Shown: piece after piece, positions 44,333 to 54,257 of the stretch
Numbering within the stretch: the stretch's first letter is position 1
Layout of the letters: every line of letters begins with the position of its first letter
Source of the DNA: JABSSA01 sp039984715
GTDB taxonomy: Bacteria > Pseudomonadota > Alphaproteobacteria > Rhodobacterales > Rhodobacteraceae
Direction: 5' to 3'
Assembly: GCA_039984715.1 (NCBI GenBank)
Contig: JBDWUA010000014.1
Location: 372,001 to 436,000 of the forward strand
DNA: 64,000 bases
The notes under the pieces: generated by a model
What the model saw: only the letters and a program-made list of their open reading frames with translations
Database searches by the model: none
What the model was told of the DNA's origin: nothing
Translations under genes and position numbers: made by a program

Positions 44333-44333
44333 T

Positions 44334-44807
44334 ATGCTGACCATTCGCGCCGCCACCCCTGACGACATCCCTGCCCTGCTGCCCTTGAACACAATTGTCC
44401 AAGACTGGCACGCGACCCATTATCCTGATCGGTTTCGCAAATCCGTTGACCCTGAACATGTCAGCAACTTTTTTGAAACGATGATCGATGGCGACACAAC
44501 ATTTGTCGACCTGGCGCTTTGGGATACAGTGCTCGCCGGATACCTCTTCACGCGTCTAAATGCTCATGATGGCAGTCCGTTTACGCTACCCAGTCGCCAT
44601 TTGCATGTTGAACACATCGCCGTCGGTATGGATCACAGGCGCAAAGGCATTGCGACGGGTTTGATCGCATGCGCAACAGACCGCGCGCAATCGCTTGGGT
44701 GCAGCGAAATCAATCTGACCAGTTGGGACGCAAACGTGCCTGCCCATACTGCGTTTCGATCCACAGGGTTTGAAATGCGCAGGCTTTGGTTTGCAAAATC
44801 GGTGTAA
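44334..44807 (+). CDS. GNAT family N-acetyltransferase
   Basis: 157 residues. The GNAT core is visible: LTIRAATPDDIPALLPL at the start, then HLHVEHIAVGMDHRRKGIATGLIACATDRAQSLG (the acetyl-CoA pyrophosphate loop is RRKGIA) and EINLTSWDANVPAHTAFRSTGFEMRR. The substrate is unknown. It sits between dnaX and ybaB, which are adjacent in many bacteria, so it looks inserted into a conserved block. A long hairpin spans its ribosome-binding site. Confidence 0.87.
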   Translation: MLTIRAATPDDIPALLPLNTIVQDWHATHYPDRFRKSVDPEHVSNFFETMIDGDTTFVDLALWDTVLAGYLFTRLNAHDGSPFTLPSRHLHVEHIAVGMDHRRKGIATGLIACATDRAQSLGCSEINLTSWDANVPAHTAFRSTGFEMRRLWFAKSV

Positions 44808-44922
44808 CGCCATCTTTGCGCGATGAAAGCGCCAGCGCACTTGTCCATCCGTCTTGCGACTGCGATAAGAATGGCGAACGTGTGGGCGATTATCCTTGGC
44901 CCACGAGTAAAGGAGTATTGCG

Positions 44923-45267
44923 ATGTTCAAAGGACTAGGCGGCCTCGGCGACATGGCCGGTATGATGAAAAAAGCCCAAGAAATGCAAACCAAGATGGCC
45001 GAGATGCAGGACGATCTGCACAACATCATGGTCACGGGCGAAAGCGGTGCAGGTCTTGTCAAAGCGACAGCAACCGCCAAAGGTGAATTGAAGGCGCTGG
45101 ATATCGATCCATCGATCTTTAACGGAGATGACAAAGAAGTCGTCGAAGATTTGATCCTAGCCGCGATCAAAGACGCACAAACAAAAGCGTCGGAAAAAGA
45201 GCAGAAAGAAATGAGTTCTTTGTCCGAAGGGCTTGGTTTGCCCGCAGACATGAAGCTTCCGTTCTGA
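44923..45267 (+). CDS. YbaB/EbfC family nucleoid-associated protein
   Basis: 114 residues. GLGDMAGMMKKAQEMQTKMAEMQDDL, then VTGESGAGLVKATATAKGELKALDIDPSIF are the standard YbaB segments. A good AAAGGAG precedes the ATG. It binds DNA as a dimer and lies in the dnaX-ybaB-recR order conserved in bacteria, 58 bp before recR. Confidence 0.93.
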   Translation: MFKGLGGLGDMAGMMKKAQEMQTKMAEMQDDLHNIMVTGESGAGLVKATATAKGELKALDIDPSIFNGDDKEVVEDLILAAIKDAQTKASEKEQKEMSSLSEGLGLPADMKLPF

Positions 45268-45325
45268 TCCCAATTTCAAGCGATACCCCCATCCCCCTCT
45301 GCCAAATGGCACAAGGCGATCGACA

Positions 45326-45919
45326 ATGAGCAGCACGCAAGACATCGACGCCTTGATCGAGATGATGGCGAAACTGCCCGGCCTTGGGCCGCGTTCGGCG
45401 CGCCGCGCTGTTTTGCATCTGATCCGAAAACGCGCGCTGCAATTGCAGCCGCTTGCGGACCTGATGCAAACCGTGGCGGCAACAGCGCGCGAATGTATGA
45501 ATTGTGGAAATGTCGGCACCGCTGACATTTGCGACATTTGCGATTCAAACAAACGGGCAAATGGCGAATTATGCGTGGTCGAAGATGTCGCTGATTTGTG
45601 GGCGATGGAGCGCTCGGGCGTTTTCCAAGGGCGCTATCACGTGTTGGGCGGCACCTTGTCCGCGCTGGATGCGATTGGCCCAGAGGAATTGCGTATTCCC
45701 AAACTGATCGATCGTATTGCTGGGGAAGACATCACCGAAGTGATCCTTGCCCTAAACGCCACAATCGACGGCCAGACCACGGCCCATTACATCGCCGATC
45801 AACTGGACGGTCAGGTGCTTATGACATCATTGGCCCAAGGCGTGCCCATCGGTGGCGAGCTTGATTACCTAGATGACGGCACGATCACCGCGGCCTTGCG
45901 TGCCCGCAAGTCAATCTAG
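45326..45919 (+). CDS. recR: Recombination mediator RecR
   Basis: 197 residues. The helix-hairpin-helix is LPGLGPRSARRAVLHLI. The zinc finger is CMNCGNVGTADICDIC. The Toprim part has LCVVEDVADLWAMERSGVFQGRYHVLGG and, near the end, VLMTSLAQGVPIGGELDYLDDGTI. With RecF and RecO it loads RecA on gapped DNA. It ends the dnaX-GNAT-ybaB-recR run and is followed by a terminator. Confidence 0.96.
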   Translation: MSSTQDIDALIEMMAKLPGLGPRSARRAVLHLIRKRALQLQPLADLMQTVAATARECMNCGNVGTADICDICDSNKRANGELCVVEDVADLWAMERSGVFQGRYHVLGGTLSALDAIGPEELRIPKLIDRIAGEDITEVILALNATIDGQTTAHYIADQLDGQVLMTSLAQGVPIGGELDYLDDGTITAALRARKSI

Positions 45920-45939
45920 GTCAGTATCTTTCAAACGAA

Positions 45940-45970
45940 AAAACGCCGCCCAGATTCTGGACAGCGTTTT
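45940..45970 (+). terminator. recR terminator
   Basis: AAAACGC and GCGTTTT pair, with an inner CCAG/CTGG stem and a small internal loop, ending in a T-rich tail. It faces lpd from the other side. A CAGCCCG/CGGGCTG repeat at 46047-46078 may end lpd. Confidence 0.6.
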
Positions 45971-46094
45971 GTATTTGATTTCAAATTTTCAGCGCGCATC
46001 TCTGACATTAAGAACAAAATGCAACACTTTGTAATTCTTGATCTAACAGCCCGCCTAATCACTAGAAACGACGGGCTGATCTTTTGATCTGATC

Positions 46095-47489
46095 CTAAAA
46101 GTGGATAGCCTTGCCGTAGGCGTCCAGCGTCGCTTCGTGCATCATCTCTGACAATGTTGGATGCGGGAATACCGTTTCCATCAGGTCTTCTTCTGTTGTC
46201 TCGAGCTGACGCCCGACGACATAGCCTTGGATCAGCTCGGTCACTTCGGCACCGACCATGTGGGCCCCTAGCAACTCGCCCGTTTTGGCATCAAAAATCG
46301 TTTTGATCATGCCTTCGGGTTCCCCCAAAGCAATCGCCTTGCCATTCCCAATGAAAGGGAAGCGGCCCACTTTGATCTCAAAGCCCGCCTCTTTTGCCTT
46401 GGCTTCGGTATAGCCAACGCTGGCCACTTGAGGGTGGCAATATGTACAGCCCGCGATGCTTTCGGGTTTGACCGGATGCGCGTGTTTGCCAGCAATAAGA
46501 TCGGCGACCATGACGCCTTCGTGGCTGGCTTTGTGAGCCAACCAAGGTGCACCGGCGATATCGCCAATTGCGTACAATCCATCCACGCCTGTTCGGCAAT
46601 AGGCGTCTGTCACAACGTGAGTGCGATCGATTTTGACACCCAGTGCTTCCAAACCCAGGCCTTCAACATTGCCAACAATACCAACGGCTGAGATGACTGT
46701 ATCGAATTCGTGTTTTTCGACTTTACCGCCAACTTCGATATGTGCCGTAACCTTGCCCTTGCCGCGATCCAGTTGTTTGACCATGGCTTTTTGCATGATC
46801 TTCATGCCCTGCTTTTCAAAGGCTTTCTTGGCAAATGCACTGATCTCGGCGTCTTCAACAGGCAACACGCGGTCCATGACTTCGACAACAGTCGTGTCAG
46901 TACCCAGCGTGTTATAAAAGCTTGCGAATTCAATCCCAATTGCGCCCGATCCAATCACAAGCAGTTTTTTGGGCATCTTTGGTGGCTTCAATGCGTGTTT
47001 ATACGTCCAAACCAGATCGCCATCAGCCTCAAGCCCCGGCAATTCACGCGCCCGCGCACCTGTCGCGAGGATGATATTTGGCGCTTTTAACGTTTCTTCG
47101 CCTTTGGCCGTCTTTACTTTGACAACGCCTTTGCTGGGCAAAGTTGCGTCGCCCATGACAACCGAAACTTTGTTCTTTTTCAAAAGATGGCCAACACCGC
47201 CTGACAACTGACTTGCCACTTTGCGGGACCGATCCACCACAGCATCCAGATCATAATCGATCTTTTCCGCCTTTAGCCCAAATTCCTTAGCCCGGTGCAT
47301 CAAATGGAACACTTCAGAAGAACGCAACATCGCCTTGGTTGGGATACATCCCCAGTTCAGGCAAATGCCCCCTAAATGTTCGCGTTCAACAACGGCAACC
47401 TTTTGGCCGTTTTGCGCCGCACGAATTGCGGCGACGTACCCGCCGGGGCCCGCCCCAACAATAACAATATCAAAGCTTTGTTCTGCCAT
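46095..47489 (-). CDS. lpd: Dihydrolipoyl dehydrogenase (E3)
   Basis: 464 residues. The FAD site is VIVGAGPGGYVAAIRAAQ, the redox disulfide is Cys43-Cys48 (GGICLNWGCIP), the NAD site VIGSGAIGIEFASF, and the catalytic His-Glu pair is in FPHPTLSEMMHEA. It reoxidises the lipoyl arm of 2-oxoacid dehydrogenases. It lies apart from pdhA but carries nearly the same 18-bp operator upstream, which links it to PDH rather than to another complex. Confidence 0.96.
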   Translation of the reverse strand: MAEQSFDIVIVGAGPGGYVAAIRAAQNGQKVAVVEREHLGGICLNWGCIPTKAMLRSSEVFHLMHRAKEFGLKAEKIDYDLDAVVDRSRKVASQLSGGVGHLLKKNKVSVVMGDATLPSKGVVKVKTAKGEETLKAPNIILATGARARELPGLEADGDLVWTYKHALKPPKMPKKLLVIGSGAIGIEFASFYNTLGTDTTVVEVMDRVLPVEDAEISAFAKKAFEKQGMKIMQKAMVKQLDRGKGKVTAHIEVGGKVEKHEFDTVISAVGIVGNVEGLGLEALGVKIDRTHVVTDAYCRTGVDGLYAIGDIAGAPWLAHKASHEGVMVADLIAGKHAHPVKPESIAGCTYCHPQVASVGYTEAKAKEAGFEIKVGRFPFIGNGKAIALGEPEGMIKTIFDAKTGELLGAHMVGAEVTELIQGYVVGRQLETTEEDLMETVFPHPTLSEMMHEATLDAYGKAIHF

Positions 47490-47502
47490 GACGCACCCTC
47501 GC

Positions 47503-47538
47503 AGTTTAACGGCATCTATTTAGTTTACCGTTAAACTA
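47503..47538. promoter_or_regulatory. lpd operator: 18-bp palindrome plus a half site
   Basis: On the minus strand, 47521-47538 reads TAGTTTAACGGTAAACTA, a palindrome with a central CG. It is 16/18 identical to the site before pdhA, in the same orientation to the gene. A second half copy, AGTTTAACGG, is at 47503-47512. The palindrome centre is about 40 bp before the lpd ATG. Confidence 0.65.
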
Positions 47539-47601
47539 CTTTTCTTTGGGCCGCAACACAACCGCCACGCGACAAATGCGCCACGGGGATTTGGGTTGGG
47601 A

Positions 47602-48186
47602 TCAGGCTGCTTGCGCTTCTTGCAGGCTGCGCACGACGCTGCCGTACCCGCCCTGCTCCAAATGCACGGTTTCCGCTTTGGTCGACACACGTGACAAAGC
47701 TGCATTACGCGCCGGGAACCTGCCAAACATTCGAATGACCTCACGATGTGCGCGGGCATGCAACAGGTTCGACGCCCCGGTTTCAGGCAATCGTTCGCAC
47801 ATGAGACGGACACAACGGTCTTGGTCACACAGGTTTTCGGAATGCATCAATGGCATATAGAAAAACTGCCGAGCAGGTTCATCCACACGCATATCCCACC
47901 CTTTTGAGATCGCAGATTTTGCGGCCGTCAACGCAGCCCTATCCGTGCAAAATGCGTCCTGATGACCGCGATACATATTGCGTGAAAACTGATCTGTGAG
48001 GGTAATATAGGCTAACGTGCCAGAGGCGTGTGTTAACCAAAGGGAATACTGGCCCTCGCGGGCGCCTTCCCATGCGTTCAAGAATTTCTCTCTGATCCGC
48101 GCATCAAGTGCCGCATTTTCAGCGTACCAACATGACGGACCACACTCGTCCAACCAAAACCGCAGAACATCATCTGCCTGTACCAT
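47602..48186 (-). CDS. DUF924 family protein
   Basis: 194 residues from the ATG at 48186, after GGGAGAAAG. Family landmarks: DDVLRFWLDECGPSCWY, ITLTDQFSRNMYRGHQDAF, FFYMPLMHSENLCDQDRCV and a final IRMFGRFPARNAALSR. The all-helical fold is TPR-like. Function not established. Its nearest neighbour upstream is an MFS transporter on the same strand, 105 bp away. Confidence 0.88.
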   Translation of the reverse strand: MVQADDVLRFWLDECGPSCWYAENAALDARIREKFLNAWEGAREGQYSLWLTHASGTLAYITLTDQFSRNMYRGHQDAFCTDRAALTAAKSAISKGWDMRVDEPARQFFYMPLMHSENLCDQDRCVRLMCERLPETGASNLLHARAHREVIRMFGRFPARNAALSRVSTKAETVHLEQGGYGSVVRSLQEAQAA

Positions 48187-48291
48187 TACTTTCTCCCTTC
48201 CCAACAGAGAATGGTTCGATGTTAATGCACTGTAACATTGCAACCGAATCACAAAATGCAACAGACCCGTCATATGATCACAGATTATTTT

Positions 48292-49569
48292 TTATGATTG
48301 CGGGGAAATTGATGCGTCTTCGCCACTTTCTTGGTCACTTTCGATTGCGTATTCCTGCGCATATTCCATCGCGACTGGTGTGGTGCCCGTTGGTGACATG
48401 ACAATATACGTCCCCGTTTCTTCAATGCGAACCGCTGACCGGCGTGTGGCGCGATGTAGGGCGTAAGCCATGAGAACTATGAACAGCATCAGCGTAAAGC
48501 TAAAGAACCCTCCCGGCCCGTATACCCCCATCATCCAACCGACAATAATTGGCCCCGTGACGGCCCCGAGCCCATTGATAAAAACCAACCCACCAGACGC
48601 CGCCGCCATATCCTCGTATTCCAGAAAGTCGTTCGTATGCGCGAGAAGCAAAGAATAAAGCGGGTTGGACATGCCACCGATCAAGAAGGCCGAGATAAGC
48701 AAATAGGTAAAGTTGCTGCCCATGGCCAATCCAATAGTCGCTCCGATTGCGCCAATGGATGCAATGATCACGACAAGGAACCGGCGATCCATGTGATCTG
48801 AAATCCAGCCGATGGGATATTGTGTGACAACGGCCGCGACAAAGAACGTTGCCACAAATGTCGAAAGCTGCGTCAGGCTTAACCCCGTTTGCGATGCATA
48901 CACCGCGGCCATTCCAAACTGCGCCGCAAAGACCCCGCCTAGTACAAACATTCCGAAACATCCAAGTGGCGAAACGTTTAGCAATTCGCGCAAGCTCATG
49001 GGTTTGGCCGTTTCAAAGGATGGCGTCGGAGAGATCGACAACAAAATTGGGGTAATCGCAATCGAAACCAAAATTGACGGAATGATGAACGGAACAAAAC
49101 CGGACGGATCTGCGACCAGCAACAACGCCTGCGCGATAACGATCCCCAAAGTTTGCACTATCATATAAAGGGATAACGCTTGTCCGCGTGTCTCGTTATC
49201 TGCGGCATTGTTCAGCCAGCTTTCAGCCGTCACATAAACAGCCGAAAAGCAAAAGCCGATCAGAACACGCGCCAAAACCCACACCCACGGGTCTGTAAAT
49301 GTGGGGAACAAGATCATCACCGCAGATATCAACGAGGCCAATGCCGCAAACACGCGGACATGCCCAACGCGGCGTATCATGCCGGGTGCCATGCGGCTGC
49401 CGCCTAGGAAGCCCGCGAAATACCCCGACATCACCAAGGACAATTCTAACGTTGAAAAGCCTTCAATCTCTCCACGAACGCCAAGCAGAGTACCCTGCAT
49501 GCCGTTCCCGATCATCAAAAGCCCCATACCCAGCAACAACGCCCAGGCACTGTTCAAAACTTGCAGCAT
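48292..49569 (-). CDS. MFS transporter
   Basis: 425 residues with twelve hydrophobic segments and an inter-helix loop typical of MFS (DHMDRRFLVV after helix 8). The start LNSAWALLLGMGLLMIGNGMQGTLLGVRGEIEG resembles MFS members of the YcaD group. A polar C-terminal tail of about 45 residues (EYAQEYAIESDQESGEDAS) follows the last helix. Substrate unknown. It follows queA on the same strand. Confidence 0.87.
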   Translation of the reverse strand: MLQVLNSAWALLLGMGLLMIGNGMQGTLLGVRGEIEGFSTLELSLVMSGYFAGFLGGSRMAPGMIRRVGHVRVFAALASLISAVMILFPTFTDPWVWVLARVLIGFCFSAVYVTAESWLNNAADNETRGQALSLYMIVQTLGIVIAQALLLVADPSGFVPFIIPSILVSIAITPILLSISPTPSFETAKPMSLRELLNVSPLGCFGMFVLGGVFAAQFGMAAVYASQTGLSLTQLSTFVATFFVAAVVTQYPIGWISDHMDRRFLVVIIASIGAIGATIGLAMGSNFTYLLISAFLIGGMSNPLYSLLLAHTNDFLEYEDMAAASGGLVFINGLGAVTGPIIVGWMMGVYGPGGFFSFTLMLFIVLMAYALHRATRRSAVRIEETGTYIVMSPTGTTPVAMEYAQEYAIESDQESGEDASISPQS

Positions 49570-49642
49570 CGCGAGACCCCTTCTTGATGTCTAACCTCGC
49601 TGTAGCGATGGCAGACATACACGTCAGGGCTGCATACGACAC

Positions 49643-50722
49643 TTAAATGTCGCTTTGAGAATCTTCGTCTGTTTCGGGCAACAAAAGCGACGCATCGCCA
49701 TAGGAAAAGAATCGGTATTTGCTGGCCACTGCATGGTCATAAATGTCGCGGATTCGGTCTTGGCCCACAAATGCAGCGACAAGCATCATTAGGGTCGATT
49801 TGGGCAAATGAAAGTTGGTCATCAATCCGTCCGCGATCTGAAATTCAAACCCCGGATAGATAAAGATGTCCGTTGATCCTTCCCATGGCTCGATGCGTCC
49901 CGTTTCGCGCGCTGCGGTTTCGATCAACCGAAGCGCCGTCGTTCCCACCGGGATGACGCGGTTTCCTTCGGCTTTGGATTGCGCAATGTCGCGCGCGGCG
50001 TCAGCTGAGACGCGACCGCGTTCGCTGTGCATGCGATGCTGCAATATATCGTCGACCTTTACCGGCAAGAATGTTCCCGCGCCGACATGCAGGGTCACAA
50101 AACTGAACTGCACGCCCATGGCGCGCAATTCGCTTAACAATTCATCATCAAAATGCAGCGAAGCTGTTGGCGCCGCGACGGCACCCTTTTCCTGTGCCCA
50201 CACGGTTTGATAATCGTCAAAATCTTGATCATCAGCAGGTCTTAGGGCTGCAATATAGGGCGGCAGTGGCATTGCCCCCGATTGCGCAAGTGCTTCGTCA
50301 AATGCGTCCGCTTCCAGATTGAAACGCAAATGTCCCTGCCCTTCGGACACCCGATCCAACACGGCACTAAAGCCATCTGAAAAATCAATCGTTTCTCCGA
50401 TGCGCACTTTCTTTAGGGGCTTCAACAGCGCAGCCCATGTGCCGTCAGCATTTGGTTCCAACAAGGTCACATCAATTTTGGCTTGGGTATGCCCTTGTTC
50501 CGATATCCGGGCTCTTGTTCCTGACAGGCGCGCCGGAATGACCCGCGTGTCGTTCAGAACAAGACGGTCCCCCGGTCGCAACCACTGGGTCAAATCACGA
50601 ACACTCTGATCGCTAATCTGGTCGCCATTTGCGACCAACAAACGCGCAGATGACCGCGGGCGCGCTGGACGCGTTGCAATCAGGCTTTCGGGCAAATCAA
50701 AGTCAAAGTCACTTAATTTCAT
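49643..50722 (-). CDS. queA: S-adenosylmethionine:tRNA ribosyltransferase-isomerase
   Basis: 359 residues from the ATG at 50722, the usual start (MKLSDFDFDLPESLIATRPARPRSSARLLV). QueA landmarks: LVLNDTRVIPARL, PPYIAALRPADDQDFDDYQTVWA, GAVAAPTASLHF, FVTLHVGAGTFLPVK and a final TNFHLPKSTLMMLVAAF. It makes epoxyqueuosine at the wobble position of tRNAs for Asn, Asp, His and Tyr. No other queuosine gene is in the window. Confidence 0.95.
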   Translation of the reverse strand: MKLSDFDFDLPESLIATRPARPRSSARLLVANGDQISDQSVRDLTQWLRPGDRLVLNDTRVIPARLSGTRARISEQGHTQAKIDVTLLEPNADGTWAALLKPLKKVRIGETIDFSDGFSAVLDRVSEGQGHLRFNLEADAFDEALAQSGAMPLPPYIAALRPADDQDFDDYQTVWAQEKGAVAAPTASLHFDDELLSELRAMGVQFSFVTLHVGAGTFLPVKVDDILQHRMHSERGRVSADAARDIAQSKAEGNRVIPVGTTALRLIETAARETGRIEPWEGSTDIFIYPGFEFQIADGLMTNFHLPKSTLMMLVAAFVGQDRIRDIYDHAVASKYRFFSYGDASLLLPETDEDSQSDI

Positions 50723-50767
50723 GGGGTGCGCCTTAGCCCGCAGTGCAAGCGGACGCAACTCGTTCAA

Positions 50768-53700
50768 TCAACGATCAGCGCTTGATCTAAACGGTTCGCG
50801 TTTCTTTTTGGGTGCGGGTTCATCTGCCTTGAACGCTTCGGGGGTTGTCGCACTTTCGTTGTCTACTTGTGGTATGTCGGGCGGCGGCGCACGGAATATT
50901 TCACGAAAGAACCCCGGCGTAAGCGCTGACAAAGGGTTGACCTGAACCGCTGGGCTGTCTGCCGTTCCGCGCAGTCGATAATTGAATCCAATCAATCCTT
51001 CGCCCCGACGTGTGAAAATACTGCCGATCCCATTCAGAAAATAGACCGGAGAGATCACCCCACGCATGTCCAAGCGTTTTTCCGTGACACCATATGTTCC
51101 ATCCATGGAAATCCCCATCGATGGACCGACCGCACTGGCTTTGGACAGCAGCACTTGTGACGGTGTCAGGCGAAAATCGGCCTCGACCTGACTGAACAAC
51201 ATGCCATCCCCAGACAGCTGTTCCAGCAATCCGACAATGGAAATAGCTGACAAAAGATCTGCCATAACAGGGGCTTTTTTCACGCGTGCTTCCGAGATGC
51301 GCAGCGAACCATCAAAGGTCCCTTCGGACCCGACGGGTAACAACGTTAACAACATGTCACCGCCATTGGCCTGTTGCAGCAATCCCGCTGCAGCAATGAC
51401 ACCGCCTGCATCTTTGGATCGAATACGAATTGCACTGCGTCCATTCTGCGGAATGACAAGCCCATCCACAGACGGGCCTCCGTTCACCCGCGCAGTAAAG
51501 CGACCGTCCAGACCGCCATTCAAAGAAAACTGTCCCGCAAAGTTGGTTAAGGCGATTGTATCCGTCACCTGCAATTTGTTCAGCGACAGGGTCAAAGGTC
51601 CAGATTGACCGTTTCCTGATCCCTCACCGCTTCCAAAGTTGGCACGACGCATATCAATTTCGCCACCTCGCACGACAACGCCCGGCGCTACTCCGGCACC
51701 GCGCCCAACCAAGGATACCGGCGCGTCCAACCAATTCGCCAGTTGAACCCGGCTAAATTGAGCCTCAGCCAAGCCACCTGATTGATTTAGCGAAACCGAA
51801 CCCGTGGCCGATAATCCGGGCGCATTCAGTGTCAGATTATCGATACGCGGCGTGTCCCCCAAGACACCTGTAACGCTCAGGCGACCCGTCGCGCGCTGTG
51901 ACATGGACCAGCCCAATGGCGGCATGCTCAGCCCGATTTGAGCCAACGTGCTATTCATCGTAAAGGATGGCGGAGTGTCACGATGAAGAGTGATGTCGAT
52001 ATCTGCGGGACCGGACCCGCGCACGGTTCCCGGCGGAAGAGTGATGCGGAACGTATCAAGTGCGTTCTGGGACACCTGTATCGTGCCATTCACCTTGGCC
52101 GGTGCGCCGGTCCCAATTTCTTGTCGCCATGCGGCTTCAAATGGCACACCGTCCAACGTGCCTGGCCCACCTACGACGATGTCTTTTGTATTTGCCTCGA
52201 CAACCAAAAACGGGGCAGCCAGCGTGCGGCCTTCTATCAAGTTCTGGCTTTCAACGTCCAACAATGTTCCCGAGATATCGTACGTCACATCGGACGGTTT
52301 CATCCCGCGTTTGATTGGCATGTTCAACGTACCTTCAACCAACGCAGTTCCATTGGCCAAATCGGATGGCAGACCTGCTTTGCTTAAAATGTTCAACGGC
52401 GGCATGTCTATCAGCGACAATACGGCGGACAATGAGCTTTTCGTATTCAGTTCAACATTCGCTGGGGTGCCGCCGCGCACAAGAATGTCGGGTATGATAA
52501 AGGACGTTCCTGAAACATCCATCACACCCCCTGCTGGGGGTTCAACGTTGCCTTCATCGACCGCAACAACAAGCCGGTTATCCAACAAAGAAATTTGGCC
52601 GCCCGCTTGGGTCACAGGAGGCAGAGATTTTTCGTATCGCACAACCGCGTCGTCATAATCGAGGCTAAGGAAACTGCTGACCGTCGTTCCCGTCCCCCCG
52701 CGCAATGCAACGTCAATCGTGCTAAGATTGCCTTCCAATACATTGTTGACAATCCATGTCCGCGTTGGCGTCGCCATGGTCTCCGGCCAATATCCGGTCA
52801 CATCTTCAAGGCTTAGGGTGTCGGACTGGCCGTCCAGCGAAAACCGCCAACCATCCTCTTCCGCCAACAAATGTCCACTGACATTCATACTGCGATCATC
52901 AAGGGTCAAAAGCGCTTGACCAAGTTCGATCCGAAATGGATCAAGCGTCAAACGTAAATCTGCATCTGCCCGCGTCAATGCGATCGGTTCGTCATACAAT
53001 TTCGCCGGGTTCAGCGCCAAATGGCTTAATCGCAATTGCGCAACAAGATCTTCCAATGATCCCTGTTCCAACCCGCCAAGCCACGCTGTGCCTTCTGCAC
53101 GTCCCGTCGCCCATTCGCTGACCACGGACAATTCGTCAAACCGCAGCATTCGTTCCTGTGGAACATAGGTGAAATAGGTCTGCGCTGATGTGAACGGGAC
53201 CGGGCTGGTTGCCTCTGTTGGCTGCAAGACGCCTTCGCCGATGGACAATGTTGCATTCAGCGGGATGAGTTTACCGCGTTCGTCCAAACCACTGCGCATC
53301 GAACCAGAAATTGGTGCGCGCAATGCTTCGAGCCACGCAAAAGCCGGGCTTTGGGCCGCAATATCCGCCGCATCCATATCCGTAATCGACACGCCAAATT
53401 CAGCGGACGCAGACCCCAGATCACTGGTGTAATTCGCCTCAACCGTGGCAATTCCTGCTGTTCCCGATAACAGGGCCAAGTCAGCAGAGAGTGTTAAAAT
53501 GTCATCTTCGCGATCCAATCGCGCCCGACCGCCATCAATTGTCCATGCGCGATCTGATGAATGATCCTCGTATCTTAGGGTCAACGCCTGTACATCGACA
53601 CTTTGCAAGGACGACATTTGACGAGACAGGATCAATAAATCCAATTCAGAAAGTAACGCTGCAAAACTGGGTGCTTCTTGTGCTGGGCTGCTGATGTCGG

Positions 53701-54163
53701 GCCCGCCACGCAGGCTTAGGTTGCCTTCCACGGATCGGTTCAGAGTCGCAAAAATTCCCGCAATCTCAAGCTGAACTGGTCGCACTTTCCCGCGCAACAA
53801 TGGTTCAAACGCAAATGCGCCTTCGAGTTGGTTAAACGATACAATCTCAAGCCCGTTTAGATCGGTAATCTGCACGTTGGCGACACGCACCCGTGGTTGC
53901 CAGCCATTGTGAAGTTTGAATTCCAGCGTCCCAAATTGCACCTGAATATTCTCCAGGTTTTGCGTGGCCTGCGCCTGTATCTTCTCACGTATCCATTCTG
54001 GTGCTTTGACGGTGCGGCCCAAAGCAAAATACAATCCGACCAGTAAAACCCCAAGAAAAAGGAAGGAAAACAGCAATGAATGCGCACCAATGCGTTTCGC
54101 CAAACGGCGTTTTCGTCCCCGTTCACGAACGGGTTCAACTGGTGTTTCGTCGCTAGCTGTCAT
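50768..54163 (-). CDS. Large AsmA-like/DUF3971 inner-membrane protein (YhdP type)
   Basis: 1131 residues. A basic N-terminus leads into one membrane helix near residues 28-48 (HSLLFSFLFLGVLLVGLYFALG), then a very long beta-rich body. The last third is AsmA-like (GEIDMRRANFGSGEGSGNG, then GSEGTFDGSLRISEARV and GLIGFNYRLRGTADSPAVQVNPLSALTPGF), the segment that marks this superfamily. YhdP, TamB and AsmA relatives span the periplasm and move phospholipids to the outer membrane. It lies upstream of queA on the same strand. Confidence 0.88.
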   Translation of the reverse strand: MTASDETPVEPVRERGRKRRLAKRIGAHSLLFSFLFLGVLLVGLYFALGRTVKAPEWIREKIQAQATQNLENIQVQFGTLEFKLHNGWQPRVRVANVQITDLNGLEIVSFNQLEGAFAFEPLLRGKVRPVQLEIAGIFATLNRSVEGNLSLRGGPDISSPAQEAPSFAALLSELDLLILSRQMSSLQSVDVQALTLRYEDHSSDRAWTIDGGRARLDREDDILTLSADLALLSGTAGIATVEANYTSDLGSASAEFGVSITDMDAADIAAQSPAFAWLEALRAPISGSMRSGLDERGKLIPLNATLSIGEGVLQPTEATSPVPFTSAQTYFTYVPQERMLRFDELSVVSEWATGRAEGTAWLGGLEQGSLEDLVAQLRLSHLALNPAKLYDEPIALTRADADLRLTLDPFRIELGQALLTLDDRSMNVSGHLLAEEDGWRFSLDGQSDTLSLEDVTGYWPETMATPTRTWIVNNVLEGNLSTIDVALRGGTGTTVSSFLSLDYDDAVVRYEKSLPPVTQAGGQISLLDNRLVVAVDEGNVEPPAGGVMDVSGTSFIIPDILVRGGTPANVELNTKSSLSAVLSLIDMPPLNILSKAGLPSDLANGTALVEGTLNMPIKRGMKPSDVTYDISGTLLDVESQNLIEGRTLAAPFLVVEANTKDIVVGGPGTLDGVPFEAAWRQEIGTGAPAKVNGTIQVSQNALDTFRITLPPGTVRGSGPADIDITLHRDTPPSFTMNSTLAQIGLSMPPLGWSMSQRATGRLSVTGVLGDTPRIDNLTLNAPGLSATGSVSLNQSGGLAEAQFSRVQLANWLDAPVSLVGRGAGVAPGVVVRGGEIDMRRANFGSGEGSGNGQSGPLTLSLNKLQVTDTIALTNFAGQFSLNGGLDGRFTARVNGGPSVDGLVIPQNGRSAIRIRSKDAGGVIAAAGLLQQANGGDMLLTLLPVGSEGTFDGSLRISEARVKKAPVMADLLSAISIVGLLEQLSGDGMLFSQVEADFRLTPSQVLLSKASAVGPSMGISMDGTYGVTEKRLDMRGVISPVYFLNGIGSIFTRRGEGLIGFNYRLRGTADSPAVQVNPLSALTPGFFREIFRAPPPDIPQVDNESATTPEAFKADEPAPKKKREPFRSSADR

Positions 54164-54257
54164 TCTGCCCTTTTAGTGCGCAGGATCGTTTTTTTATTCT
54201 TGCTCGAACCCTTCTATCATGACACGCCATGCGCATCAAAACACGAAAGATATTACT

